From assembly GCF_042654365.1 (NCBI RefSeq), contig NZ_JBHSGG010000007.1, positions 47,446 through 111,445 on the forward strand: DNA of 64,000 nt, read 5' to 3'. The position numbers were made by a program, and so were the translations under genes. The notes under the pieces were generated by a model. It did no database searches. It worked only from the letters and a program-made list of their open reading frames with translations, and was not told the origin of the DNA. Position 1 is the first letter of the stretch; every line of letters starts with the position of its first letter. The DNA comes from Coralloluteibacterium thermophilum (GTDB lineage Bacteria > Pseudomonadota > Gammaproteobacteria > Xanthomonadales > Xanthomonadaceae). This document shows positions 32,244-40,262 of this stretch, one piece after another.

Positions 32244-32269
32244 CGGTCGCGACTGAGATCGCTCCCTAC
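32244..32269. repeat. Diverged single copy of the GTAGGAGCGACTTCAG repeat
   Basis: Reads CGGTCGCGACTGAGATCGCT on the plus strand, the inverted orientation of the 32028 unit with a few changes. Confidence 0.7.
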
Positions 32270-32342
32270 CGCCGCAACCTTGGAGGCGGCAGCGCCCTGC
32301 GGGTCCCGACTCCCGATTCCCGCTTCATCCTCCCCACCTCAC

Positions 32343-33473
32343 CTAGATGGCCAGCAACCGCCCCGCGTCCACCAGGATCATCGGCGTGTTGCCGACGCGG
32401 GCGATGCCGCGGAAGGCGTTGCAGGCGTTGGCGGCGCCGACGATGGCGGTGTTCTCCATCATCGATTCGGACAGGGTGGCGACGTCGCTGACTTCCTCCA
32501 CCAGCAGGCCGAGGGTCTCGCCGCGCTCCTCGAGCACGACGACGCGGCAGGCGGGGCCGGGCTCGCAGGGGCGGCCGTAGAGCCAGGCGCCGAGGTCGAG
32601 CACGGGGACGATCTGGCCGCGCAGGTTCATGACGCCCAGCATCCCGGTGCCGGCGCCGCGCAGCGGCTGGATCGGAGGCACGCGCAGCACTTCCTGCACC
32701 TTGAGCAGTTCCAGGCAGTGGTTCTGGCCGGCGACGCTCATGTGCAGCCAGCGCGAGCTGCGCTCGCCCGCGCGGCGGCCACCGGCTGCCTGCTCGCGTG
32801 CGGCGAGCTCGGCGGCCAGCGGGGCGAGCGGCCTGGGGAGGTTGAGGGCGGCCTCGAAGGCCGCTTCGAGCTCGGGGTCGTCGCGCGCGGGCGCGGGCTT
32901 GGCCGGCGGGCTCGCCGGGGCAGGTGGACTCGCCGGGGCAGGCGTCGGCAGGTTCAGCGCCGCCTCGAAGGCCGCTTCCAGGTCCTCGCTGTCGCCCGAC
33001 GCGGGGGCCGGTGCGGGCGTCGGCAGGTTCAGCGCCGCCTCGAAGGCCGCTTCCAGGTCCTCGCTGTCGCCCGACGCGGGGGCCGGTGCGGGCGTCGGCA
33101 GGTTCAGCGCCGCCTCGAAGGCCGCTTCCAGGTCCTCGCTGTCGCCCGACGCGGGGGCCGGTGCGGGCGTCGGCAGGTTCAGCGCCGCCTCGAAGGCCGC
33201 TTCCAGGTCCTCGCTGTCGCCCGACGCGGACACCGGTGCGGGCGTCGGCAGGTTCAGCGCCGCCTCGAAGGCCGCTTCCAGGTCCTCGCTGTCCCCCGAC
33301 GCGGACACCGGTGCGGGCGTCGGCAGGTTCAGCGCGGCCTCGAAGGCCGCCTCCAGATCCTCGCTGTCGCCGTCGGGCGACGCCGCGGCGCCGGCCGGGG
33401 CGGGATCGCCCTGCGGCGCGGCCTCGCCCAGCAGCGCCTCCATGTAGTCGTCGAGTCCGTCGGCGTGGGTCAT
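32343..33473 (-). CDS. parP: ParP-like CheW-domain protein with six 25-residue repeats
   Basis: A 376-residue protein. After a short N-terminus (MTHADGLDDYMEALLGEA) come six near-identical repeats (about 35-185) of GDSEDLEAAFEAALNLPTPAP plus SAS/PAS, and a diverged seventh (DDPELEAAFEAALNLPRP). The C-terminal ~150 residues are a CheW-like domain (CLELLKVQEVLRVPPIQPLRGAG, GVMNLRGQIVPVLDLGAWL). Position after motC-motD-parC matches ParP of Vibrio and Pseudomonas, which binds CheA and the ParA-like ParC to keep chemosensory arrays at the cell pole. The GTCATG start overlaps the parC stop (ATGA). Each repeat contains a short amphipathic helix, a plausible multivalent docking site. This reading is inference. 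Confidence 0.85.
   Translation of the reverse strand: MTHADGLDDYMEALLGEAAPQGDPAPAGAAASPDGDSEDLEAAFEAALNLPTPAPVSASGDSEDLEAAFEAALNLPTPAPVSASGDSEDLEAAFEAALNLPTPAPAPASGDSEDLEAAFEAALNLPTPAPAPASGDSEDLEAAFEAALNLPTPAPAPASGDSEDLEAAFEAALNLPTPAPASPPAPASPPAKPAPARDDPELEAAFEAALNLPRPLAPLAAELAAREQAAGGRRAGERSSRWLHMSVAGQNHCLELLKVQEVLRVPPIQPLRGAGTGMLGVMNLRGQIVPVLDLGAWLYGRPCEPGPACRVVVLEERGETLGLLVEEVSDVATLSESMMENTAIVGAANACNAFRGIARVGNTPMILVDAGRLLAI
32947..33396 (-). repeat. Six tandem 75-bp repeats inside parP
   Basis: Units begin (plus strand GGCAGGTTCAG) at 32947, 33022, 33097, 33172, 33247 and 33322, an exact 75-bp period. Several units are identical over almost their entire length, implying recent expansion. 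A diverged unit lies at about 32836-32885. All are in frame. Confidence 0.95.
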
Positions 33474-34240
33474 GCCACCTGCTCCTGCACGGGGGCGCTG
33501 TCGAGCAGCCAGTCGAGGGCGTCGCCGTAGGCGCGGAGGCCACGACCGAACCGGGCCTCGAGGTCGAGGAAGCTCTGCGCGTCGCGCAGGCGCGTGTCGA
33601 TCGGGATCTCGGCATCCCACACCTTGGCCCCGGGCCGCCCGCGCATGGCGGCAAGGCTCTCCTGGGCGACGCGCGTGCGGCGGTCGTGCAGGGTCGGCAG
33701 CACGAAGGTCGGCAGGGCGCTGCCGCGCGAGCGCTCGATCATCTGCGCCGTGCGCAGCATGCCGTCGAGGCCGTGCAGGGCCAGCGGCTCGGTCTGGGTC
33801 GGCACGATCAGCCGGTCGGCCGCGGCCAGGGCGTTGACCATCAGCAGGCCCAGGGTGGGTGCGCAGTCGAGCAGCACGTAGTCCCAGCGCCCGGCGTCGC
33901 GCGCCAGCGCCTGCGAGAGCGCGCGGCCGAGGCCGGGCTGGGTGGCGCTGCGGCGCTCCAGGGTCGCCAGCGCGGACTGCGCTGGCACCAGGGCCAGGCC
34001 CGCCAGGGCGGTCGGCCGGGCGAGCGCGGCCAGCGGCTGCGGCGGGTCGGCGAACAACTCCAACGTGCCCTGCGGCGCCGGTTCGGCCGGCACCCCGTGG
34101 GCGCGGCTCAGGGAGGCGTGCGGGTCGAGGTCGATCTGCAGCACCTGCGCGCCCTGGCGCGCCAGCCAGTAGCCCAGCGCCAGCGTGGTGGTGGTCTTGC
34201 CCACGCCGCCCTTCTGGTTCGCGATGGTCCAAACCTGCAT
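33470..34240 (-). CDS. parC: ParA-family ATPase ParC, polar positioning of chemosensory arrays
   Basis: A 256-residue MinD/ParA-type ATPase: deviant Walker A NQKGGVGKTTTTLAL, Walker A' IDLDPHASLS, Walker B VLLDCAPTLGLLMVNAL. Chromosomal ParAs pair with ParB, but here the neighbour is a CheW-like protein after motC-motD, the arrangement of the array-positioning ParC of Vibrio and its Pseudomonas homologue. The ATG at 34240 is one base from the motD stop and its own stop overlaps parP. The assignment as ParC rests on context. Confidence 0.88.
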   Translation of the reverse strand: MQVWTIANQKGGVGKTTTTLALGYWLARQGAQVLQIDLDPHASLSRAHGVPAEPAPQGTLELFADPPQPLAALARPTALAGLALVPAQSALATLERRSATQPGLGRALSQALARDAGRWDYVLLDCAPTLGLLMVNALAAADRLIVPTQTEPLALHGLDGMLRTAQMIERSRGSALPTFVLPTLHDRRTRVAQESLAAMRGRPGAKVWDAEIPIDTRLRDAQSFLDLEARFGRGLRAYGDALDWLLDSAPVQEQVA

Positions 34241-34241
34241 G

Positions 34242-35162
34242 TCAGCCTGCCTCGGAATCGGTGGAAACCGGCACTTCGCCGGCGTGCAGCGCGGGACTGT
34301 CGCGCGACAGCCCCTCGGGCTCGGCGAGGATCACCAGCACCACGCGGCGGTTCGCGTTGCGACCTTCGGGCGTGGCGTTGCTCTCGCGCGGGCGGAATTC
34401 GCCCTGCCCGACCACGGCCATCCGGTCCTGCGCGACGCCCTGCACGGCGAGGCTGTGCACGACGCTGGCCGCGCGCGCCGCGGAGAGTTCCCAGTTCGAC
34501 GGGTACTGCGCGGTGCTGATCGGCACGTCGTCGGTATGCCCCTCGACGTGCACGTCGTTCGGCACCTCGGCGAGGATCGCGCCGAGCCGCGCGATGGTCT
34601 CCAGCGCGGACAGGCTCAGCACCGCCGAGCCGCTCGGGAACAGGATGTCGCTCTTGATCTCGACCTCCAGCCACAGCTGCTCGCGGCGCATGACCACCAG
34701 GTCCTCGCGCACCAGGTCCTCCAGCGCGGCCTGCAGGCGCGCGGCGATGCTGCGCAGCTGCTGCTGCGCGCCGCGGTACATGAAGCGCTCGCGGTCGTTG
34801 CTGGGGATGGACACCGGCAGGTAGGCGGGCCTGCGCTCCGCCAGCTGCGGGCCGTTGGCCGCGCGCATGCTCGGCGAGAGGCGGATGGGATTGGCGCGCA
34901 CGCCCAGCGGCACCGGGCGCACGTGTTCGGGCGACACCTCGGCCGGCGCGACCGGCCCGACCTGGATCGGCTGGATCGAGCGCGGCGAGCCGCCGAAGGC
35001 CTCGGACAGCGAGTTCGACAGCACCCGGTACTTGCCCTCGTTGAGCGAGGAGATCGCGTACATGACGACGAAGAAGGCGAGCAGCAGGGTCAGCAGGTCG
35101 GCATAGGGGATCGCCCACGCCTCGTGGTTCTGGTGTTCCTCGTGCCGTTTCCTGCGCGCCAT
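34242..35162 (-). CDS. motD: Flagellar stator protein MotD (MotB family)
   Basis: A 306-residue stator subunit that anchors the proton channel to peptidoglycan. It shows the basic N-terminus, one TM helix at about 20-40 with the channel Asp in WAIPYADLLTLLLAFF, a plug/linker region, and a C-terminal OmpA-like domain (about 165-285: LFPSGSAVLSLSALETIARL, VHVEGHTDDVPI, NWELSAARAASVVHSL, NRRVVLVIL). Partner of MotC, encoded 13 bp upstream. Position in the che operon is that of Pseudomonas MotD. Confidence 0.95.
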   Translation of the reverse strand: MARRKRHEEHQNHEAWAIPYADLLTLLLAFFVVMYAISSLNEGKYRVLSNSLSEAFGGSPRSIQPIQVGPVAPAEVSPEHVRPVPLGVRANPIRLSPSMRAANGPQLAERRPAYLPVSIPSNDRERFMYRGAQQQLRSIAARLQAALEDLVREDLVVMRREQLWLEVEIKSDILFPSGSAVLSLSALETIARLGAILAEVPNDVHVEGHTDDVPISTAQYPSNWELSAARAASVVHSLAVQGVAQDRMAVVGQGEFRPRESNATPEGRNANRRVVLVILAEPEGLSRDSPALHAGEVPVSTDSEAG

Positions 35163-35175
35163 GGCCGTGGCGCGC

Positions 35176-35916
35176 TCAGTTCAGGTAGCCGGCGAGGCGC
35201 GCTTCGATGTTGCGCGGGTTCTCGCCCTGCGCGATCGCGATCAGCCCCTCGATCATCATCTCGCGCTCGCCGGTGCGCTGCTCGACGAGGCCCTTCAGCT
35301 TGTTGGCCATCGGCAGGAACATCAGGTTGGCGGCGCCGATGCCGTAGATCGTCGCGGTGAAGGCCGCGGCGATGCCCTGGCCGAGCTTGCTCGGATCGGC
35401 GAGGTTCTGCATCACCGACATCAGGCCCAGCACCGCGCCGATGATGCCGAGCGTGGGCGCATAGATGCCCATGCCCTCGTACACCTTGGCCGCGGCCAGG
35501 CCCTGGCTCTCCTGCGCGCCGACCTCGACCTCCAGCATCTGCCGGATGGCCTCCGGCTCCATGCCGTCGACCAGCATCTGCAGGCCCTTCTGCACGAAGG
35601 GGTCGGTCTGCTGCCGCACCTCGGCCTCGAGCCCGAGCAGGCCCTGCTTGCGCGCGACGTTGGCCCACTCCACGACCTGCGCGAGCTGCGCCTCGCGCGA
35701 GGAGGCCGGCGGGCTGAACACCCACGACGCCATGCCGAGCGCGCGCTTGAGCGTCGCCATCGGCGTCTGCAGCAGGATCGCGGCGACGGTACCGACGATG
35801 ACGATCACGAAGGCCGCAGGCGACCACAGTCCGGCGATGCCGGCACCCTTGAGGATGCTGCCACCGACCAGCGCGACCAGCGCGAGCAACAGACCTGCGA
35901 GGCTGAGAACGTCCAT
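35176..35916 (-). CDS. motC: Flagellar stator protein MotC (MotA family)
   Basis: A 246-residue protein with four TM helices (about 3-22, 30-50, 145-168, 180-200) and the large cytoplasmic loop between TM2 and TM3 that contacts FliG. The GTVAAILLQTP motif and YAPTLGIIGAVLGLMSVMQNL are typical of MotA/PomA. It converts ion flow into torque with MotD. The ATG at 35916 is eight bases from the cheA stop. Confidence 0.95.
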   Translation of the reverse strand: MDVLSLAGLLLALVALVGGSILKGAGIAGLWSPAAFVIVIVGTVAAILLQTPMATLKRALGMASWVFSPPASSREAQLAQVVEWANVARKQGLLGLEAEVRQQTDPFVQKGLQMLVDGMEPEAIRQMLEVEVGAQESQGLAAAKVYEGMGIYAPTLGIIGAVLGLMSVMQNLADPSKLGQGIAAAFTATIYGIGAANLMFLPMANKLKGLVEQRTGEREMMIEGLIAIAQGENPRNIEARLAGYLN

Positions 35917-35923
35917 GGCGAAG

Positions 35924-37582
35924 CTATCGGCGCGCGGGGGTCGAACTTGAGTCGCCGCCGATCCCGTCGACGTCGAGGATCAGCGCGAGGCTGCCGTCGC
36001 CGATGAGGGTCGCGCCGGCGTAGCCCTGCAGTCCGCGCAGCGCGCGCGGCAGCGGCTTGATGACGATCTCCTCGCGCCCGCGCACCGCGTCGACGACCAG
36101 GCCGAAGCGCGCGTCGCGTCCCTGCAGCACGACGATGGTGAGCCCCTCGGTCTGCACCTCGGGCAGTTCCAGCCAGTGGCGCAGGTCGACCAGCGGCAGC
36201 GGCCGCTCGCGCATGTCGAGGGTGGCGCGCCCGTTGATCCAGCGCCGGTCGGACGGCTTGCAGCCGATCACCTCGACCACGCGCGCCAGCGGCAGCGCGT
36301 AGACCGCGTTGGCGCACTGGATCAGCAGGGTCGGCAGGATCGCGAGCGTCAGCGGCACGCGGATCAGGAACCGGCTGCCGCGCCCGATCTCGGACTGGAT
36401 GCGCACCTCGCCGGACAGCTCGCGCACCTTGGACTGCACCACGTCCATGCCGACGCCGCGGCCGGACAGGTCGCTGACCTGCGACTTGGTCGACAGCCCG
36501 GCGAGGAACACCAGCTGCAGGCATTCCTCCGGCGTCAGCCGCGCCGCGGTCTCGTCGTCGATCAGGCCGCGCTCGCGCGCCTTGGCGCGCAGGCGCTCCG
36601 GGTCGATGCCGGCGCCGTCGTCGCGCACCTCGATGGTGACGTGGTCGCCCTCCTGCACGGCGTTGAGGTAGACGTTGCCGGCGCGCGGCTTGCCCAGGCG
36701 CGCACGCAGGTCGGCGGACTCGATGCCGTGGTCGATCGCGTTGCGCACCAGGTGCACCAGCGGATCGGCCAGGGTCTCGACGAGGTTGCGGTCGAGCTCG
36801 GTGTCGACGCCGTCCATGTGCAGCTCGACGTCCTTGCCCAGGCTGCGCGCGACGTCGCGGGCCAGCTTGGGGAAGCGCGCGAACACCCGCCCCACCGGCT
36901 GCATGCGGGTCTTCATCACCGCCGACTGCAGGCGGCTGGTGGCGATGTCGAGCGCGCCCACGGCGCGGTCGAGCTGGTCGTCGCGCAGGCTCTCGCGCAG
37001 GGTCTTGAGGCGGTTGCGGGCGAGCACCAGCTCGCCGACGAGGTTGACGATGGTGTCGAGCCGGCGCGTGTCCACGCGCACGGTCACTTCCGGCGGCTCG
37101 GCCTGGGCCGGCGCCTCGCCGGCCTTCGCCTTGGCCTTCGGCCGGGGCGCCGCCTTCGGCGCGGGCGCGGATGCGGGCGCGGCGGCCACGGCGCCGCCGC
37201 CGGGCCGGATGGCGCGGAAATGCGCGACCACGTCCTCCGGCGGATCCGGCAGCGGGTCGCCCGCGGCCAGCGCGACGAGCATGTCGTTGACGCTGTCGAT
37301 CGCCCGCTGCGCGCCGTCGAAGTCGGCCGCGTCCAGCACGTGGGCGCCGTCGCGGACGATGTTGAGCGCGTCCTCCACGGCGTGGCACAGGCGCACCATC
37401 GGCGGCAGGTCGAGGAAGCCGGCGCCGCCCTTGATGGTGTGGAAGGCGCGGAAGACCGCGTTCAGCAGCTCGCGGTCGGTCGGCGCCTGCTCGAGCGCGA
37501 CCAGCTGCTCGCCGAGGCGGTCGACGAGTTCCTGGGCTTCGACGATGAAGTCGGCGGCGATGTCGTCGTTGACGGCGCTCAT
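35924..37582 (-). CDS. cheA: Flagellar chemotaxis kinase CheA-2, no P2 domain seen
   Basis: A 552-residue kinase: P1 with phosphoacceptor His in FRAFHTIKGGAGFL, then an Ala/Pro/Lys linker (about 130-165) that leads directly to P3 (LDTIVNLVGELVLARNRL), P4 (VHLVRNAIDHGIES, VRDDGAGIDPE, DLSGRGVGMDVVQSK) and the CheW-like P5. I see no separate P2 CheY-docking domain. Encoded between cheZ and motC, it is the kinase of the polar flagellar (F6-type) system and should phosphorylate the CheY at 38228. No cheB, cheR or cheW follows it, in contrast to Pseudomonas. Confidence 0.95.
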   Translation of the reverse strand: MSAVNDDIAADFIVEAQELVDRLGEQLVALEQAPTDRELLNAVFRAFHTIKGGAGFLDLPPMVRLCHAVEDALNIVRDGAHVLDAADFDGAQRAIDSVNDMLVALAAGDPLPDPPEDVVAHFRAIRPGGGAVAAAPASAPAPKAAPRPKAKAKAGEAPAQAEPPEVTVRVDTRRLDTIVNLVGELVLARNRLKTLRESLRDDQLDRAVGALDIATSRLQSAVMKTRMQPVGRVFARFPKLARDVARSLGKDVELHMDGVDTELDRNLVETLADPLVHLVRNAIDHGIESADLRARLGKPRAGNVYLNAVQEGDHVTIEVRDDGAGIDPERLRAKARERGLIDDETAARLTPEECLQLVFLAGLSTKSQVSDLSGRGVGMDVVQSKVRELSGEVRIQSEIGRGSRFLIRVPLTLAILPTLLIQCANAVYALPLARVVEVIGCKPSDRRWINGRATLDMRERPLPLVDLRHWLELPEVQTEGLTIVVLQGRDARFGLVVDAVRGREEIVIKPLPRALRGLQGYAGATLIGDGSLALILDVDGIGGDSSSTPARR

Positions 37583-37607
37583 GCGCGCACTCCGGATGGC
37601 GCGGGCC

Positions 37608-38231
37608 TCAGAGGCCCAGCGCGGACAGCAGGTCGTCCGCGTCCTGCTGGGACACGGCGTGGTGGTCGAGGCCGGGCACGGCCGGGCCGGCGAGACCGCC
37701 GCGGCGATGCTCCTCGGGCGGCAGGCCGAGCGCGCCGAAGCCCTCGTGCACGCGGCGCACGATGGCGGCGACGCGGCGGATGGTCTGGCCGGTGAGGTCC
37801 TGGAAACTCTGCGCCAGCGACATCTCCGAGAGCTTGCCGCGCAGGGCCTCCAGCGCCGCGCGCTGCTCGTCGTCGAGCGGACCGCCGGCGACCCGCTCGA
37901 TCAGGCCGCGGCTGTCCTCGACCAGGTCGAGGGTGCGCAGGCTGGCCTCCTCGGTGGTGCGGACCACGTGGTCCAGGCGGTCGCAGGCGTCGGGCAGTTC
38001 GGCGGCGGCCGCATCGACCGCGGGCAGCTCGCCCAGCGCCTGCCCGAGCTCGCGCGCGATGCGGCTCAGGCTCTGCACCATCGACGCGGCGCGCCAGGCG
38101 GCCAGCGCCTCGACCTCGCCGCGCAGGCCCACCTCGTCCCCGCGCGCGACCGCGTCCAGCGCGGACTGCAGGCGCTGGGCGAACTCGGCGCGGTCCACCA
38201 CCGGATGGCCGGCTGCTGCGACCTCGCTCAT
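37608..38231 (-). CDS. cheZ: CheY phosphatase CheZ
   Basis: A 207-residue, mostly helical protein that removes phosphate from CheY-P. The catalytic segment LAQSFQDLTGQTIRRV carries the essential Asp-x-x-x-Gln pair, and the C-terminal DADDLLSALGL is the CheY-binding helix. The ATG overlaps the cheY stop (ATGA at 38231-38228). Presence of CheZ next to cheA-2 marks the gammaproteobacterial flagellar system. Confidence 0.95.
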   Translation of the reverse strand: MSEVAAAGHPVVDRAEFAQRLQSALDAVARGDEVGLRGEVEALAAWRAASMVQSLSRIARELGQALGELPAVDAAAAELPDACDRLDHVVRTTEEASLRTLDLVEDSRGLIERVAGGPLDDEQRAALEALRGKLSEMSLAQSFQDLTGQTIRRVAAIVRRVHEGFGALGLPPEEHRRGGLAGPAVPGLDHHAVSQQDADDLLSALGL

Positions 38232-38620
38232 GCCGCGGCCCCCATGCGCTCGAAGATCTTGTCGAGCTTCTCCTTGAGCGTGATGGCGGTGAACGGCTTG
38301 ATGATGTAGCCGTTCACCCCGTTCTGCGCGGCCTCGATGATCTGCTCGCGCTTGGATTCGGCGGTGACCATCAGCACCGGCAGCATGCGCAGCTGGGGAT
38401 CGGCGCGGATCGCCTTGAGCAGGTCGATGCCGGTCATGCCCGGCATGTTCCAGTCGGTGACGACGAACTCGATGCCGCCCTGGCGCAGCACGGTCAGGGC
38501 GCTGGTGCCGTCGTCGGCCTCGACGGTGTTGGTGTAGCCGAGATCGGCGAGGAGGTTCTTCACGATGCGGCGCATCGTGGAGAAGTCGTCGACGATCAGG
38601 ATTCGCATGTTCTTGTTCAC
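38228..38620 (-). CDS. cheY: Flagellar motor response regulator CheY
   Basis: When phosphorylated by CheA, CheY binds FliM and changes motor rotation. Receiver motifs: ILIVDDFSTMRRIVKNLL, FVVTDWNMPGMTG (phosphoacceptor Asp), LMVTAES and YIIKPFT. The GTG at 38620 is preferred: it has GGAG six bases upstream and gives the N-terminus V(M)NKNMRILIVDDF seen in relatives. The frame is open to an ATG at 38638 that overlaps the fliA stop as ATGA, an equally possible start with a ten-residue tail (136 residues). Confidence 0.93.
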   Translation of the reverse strand: MNKNMRILIVDDFSTMRRIVKNLLADLGYTNTVEADDGTSALTVLRQGGIEFVVTDWNMPGMTGIDLLKAIRADPQLRMLPVLMVTAESKREQIIEAAQNGVNGYIIKPFTAITLKEKLDKIFERMGAAA

Positions 38621-38634
38621 GTACTGCTCCGGAT

Positions 38635-39384
38635 TCATTCGTTGTCGAGGTCGTCGTCGATGCCGCGGAACGGCGCGAGGCGGCCGCGCAGGCGCAGCAT
38701 CGCCTGGCCGTGGATCTGGCAGACCCGCGATTCGCTCACGCCGAGCACCGCGCCGATCTCCTTCAGGTTGAGCTCCTGCTCGTAGTACAGCGACAGCACC
38801 AGGCGTTCGCGCTCGGGCAGGCCGTCGATCTCGGTCGCGAGCAGGGCGGCGAACTCCTCGCGCTCCAGGGCGCGTTCCGGGCTCGGGCCGCCGCCGCGGA
38901 TGTCGGGCAGCTCGCCTGCGTCCTCGACGTGCGCGTCCAGGCTCAGCACGTGCCCGCGCGCGGCGTTCTCGACCAGGCGCAGGTAGTCGGGCAGCGGCAT
39001 CTCCAGCGCGGCGGCGACCTCCTGCGGCTGCGCGGCGCGACCGTTGGCCTGCTCGATGCGGTGGATGGCCGCGGCGGCGGCGCGCGCGCCGCGGTGCACC
39101 GAGCGCGGCACCCAGTCGCCGCGGCGGATCTCGTCGATCATCGCGCCGCGGATGCGGATCGAGGCGTAGGTCTCGAAGCTCGCGCCCTGCTCGGCGTCGA
39201 AGGCGCGCGAGGCCTCGATCAGGCCGAGCATGCCGGCCTGGATCAGGTCGTCGACCTCGACGCTGGCGGGCAGGCGCGCGGCCAGGTGGTGGGCGATGCG
39301 CCGCACCAGTTCGGCGTGCTGCTCGATCAGGGTGCCGGGGCTGGGACGGGCCGCGGCGCGGTATTCGGCGGCGGGAGCGATCAT
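38635..39384 (-). CDS. fliA: Flagellar sigma factor FliA (sigma-28)
   Basis: A 249-residue sigma factor with region 2 (VRRIAHHLAARLPASVEVDDLIQAGMLGLIEASRAFD, SIRIRGAMIDEIRRGDWVPRSV), region 3, and region 4 (LVLSLYYEQELNLKEIGAVLGVSESRVCQIHGQA). It should recognise the five TAAA-N-GCCGATAA promoters found in the receptor cluster. Its ATG overlaps the flhG stop (ATGA). Its anti-sigma factor FlgM is not in this window. Confidence 0.97.
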   Translation of the reverse strand: MIAPAAEYRAAARPSPGTLIEQHAELVRRIAHHLAARLPASVEVDDLIQAGMLGLIEASRAFDAEQGASFETYASIRIRGAMIDEIRRGDWVPRSVHRGARAAAAAIHRIEQANGRAAQPQEVAAALEMPLPDYLRLVENAARGHVLSLDAHVEDAGELPDIRGGGPSPERALEREEFAALLATEIDGLPERERLVLSLYYEQELNLKEIGAVLGVSESRVCQIHGQAMLRLRGRLAPFRGIDDDLDNE

Positions 39385-40262
39385 GCGGCGACGCCTCCGG
39401 CGATCATGCGTTCGACGAAGAATTCGAGGTGCCCGCGCGGCGCGCTCGGCGGCTGCCAGCGCTCGATGCGCCCGGCGAAGTCGCGGAAGGCCCGGGCCGA
39501 GGGGCTGGACGGGAAGGTCACGGTCACCGGCGACTGCCGCTGGACCGCGCGGCGCAGGTATTCGTCGTAGGGCACCGCGCCGAGGAAGCCGAGCGTGACG
39601 TCGAGGAACTTGTCGGTGACGCGCGCCAGCTTGTCGTAGAGCTGGCGCCCCTCGGCGACGCTGCCGACCTGGTTGGCCAGCACCTGCACGCGCTCCACGC
39701 CGCGCTCGCGCGAGAGCACCTTGATCAGGGCGTAGGCGTCGGTGATCGACGCCGGCTCGTCACAGACCACGACGATCACGTCCTGCGCGGCCTGGCAGAA
39801 GGTCAGCACCGCGTCGTTGATGCCGGCGCCGGTGTCCACCAGCAGGGTGTCCACCGGGCGCTCGATCTCGGAGAAGGCGCGGATCAGGCCCACGTGCTCG
39901 GCCGGCGACAGCTCCGCCATGTGGCGCTTGCCGCTGGCGGCCGGGACGATGCCGAGCCCGTGCGGGCCGTCGAGGATGGTGTCGGCCAGCGCGCAGCGGC
40001 CGGCCATCACGTCGGCCAGGGTGAAGCGCGGCGACAGGCCGAGCATCACGTCCACGTTGGCGAGGCCGAGGTCGGCGTCGAGCAGCAGGGTCTTGCGGCC
40101 GGCGGCGGCCAGGGCCACGCCCAGGTTCACCGAGACATTGGTCTTGCCGACCCCGCCCTTGCCGCTGGTCACCGCGATGACCCGCACCGGCGGGCGCGCG
40201 AGGGCGGCGGCCTGTTCGGGGACGCGCACGCCGTCGCGCGGGGGATGGATCTCAGGCGACAT
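39381..40262 (-). CDS. flhG: Flagellar number regulator FlhG/FleN
   Basis: A 293-residue MinD-like ATPase that limits flagellar number by restraining FleQ and stimulating FlhF. It shows an N-terminal FlhF-activating tail (~25 residues), deviant Walker A VTSGKGGVGKTNVSVNLG, LLDADLGLANVDVMLG, Walker B LLVDTGAGI and a C-terminal amphipathic end that likely binds the membrane. The ATG at 40262 overlaps the flhF stop by 11 bases. Confidence 0.95.
   Translation of the reverse strand: MSPEIHPPRDGVRVPEQAAALARPPVRVIAVTSGKGGVGKTNVSVNLGVALAAAGRKTLLLDADLGLANVDVMLGLSPRFTLADVMAGRCALADTILDGPHGLGIVPAASGKRHMAELSPAEHVGLIRAFSEIERPVDTLLVDTGAGINDAVLTFCQAAQDVIVVVCDEPASITDAYALIKVLSRERGVERVQVLANQVGSVAEGRQLYDKLARVTDKFLDVTLGFLGAVPYDEYLRRAVQRQSPVTVTFPSSPSARAFRDFAGRIERWQPPSAPRGHLEFFVERMIAGGVAA

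Larger units (their letters stand above)
31972..32342. other. Rest of the cheA/parP intergenic space
   Basis: No gene seen. It holds the inverted repeat pair at 32028-32116, a third copy at 32244-32269 and a TTCCCGATTCCCGCTTC-type repeat near 32305-32325 just past the parP stop. Confidence 0.6.

Noticed and set aside
33470..34240. Chromosome or plasmid partition ParA
   Set aside because: No ParB or parS-like sequence follows; the neighbours (motC, motD, CheW-domain protein) match the chemosensory ParC.
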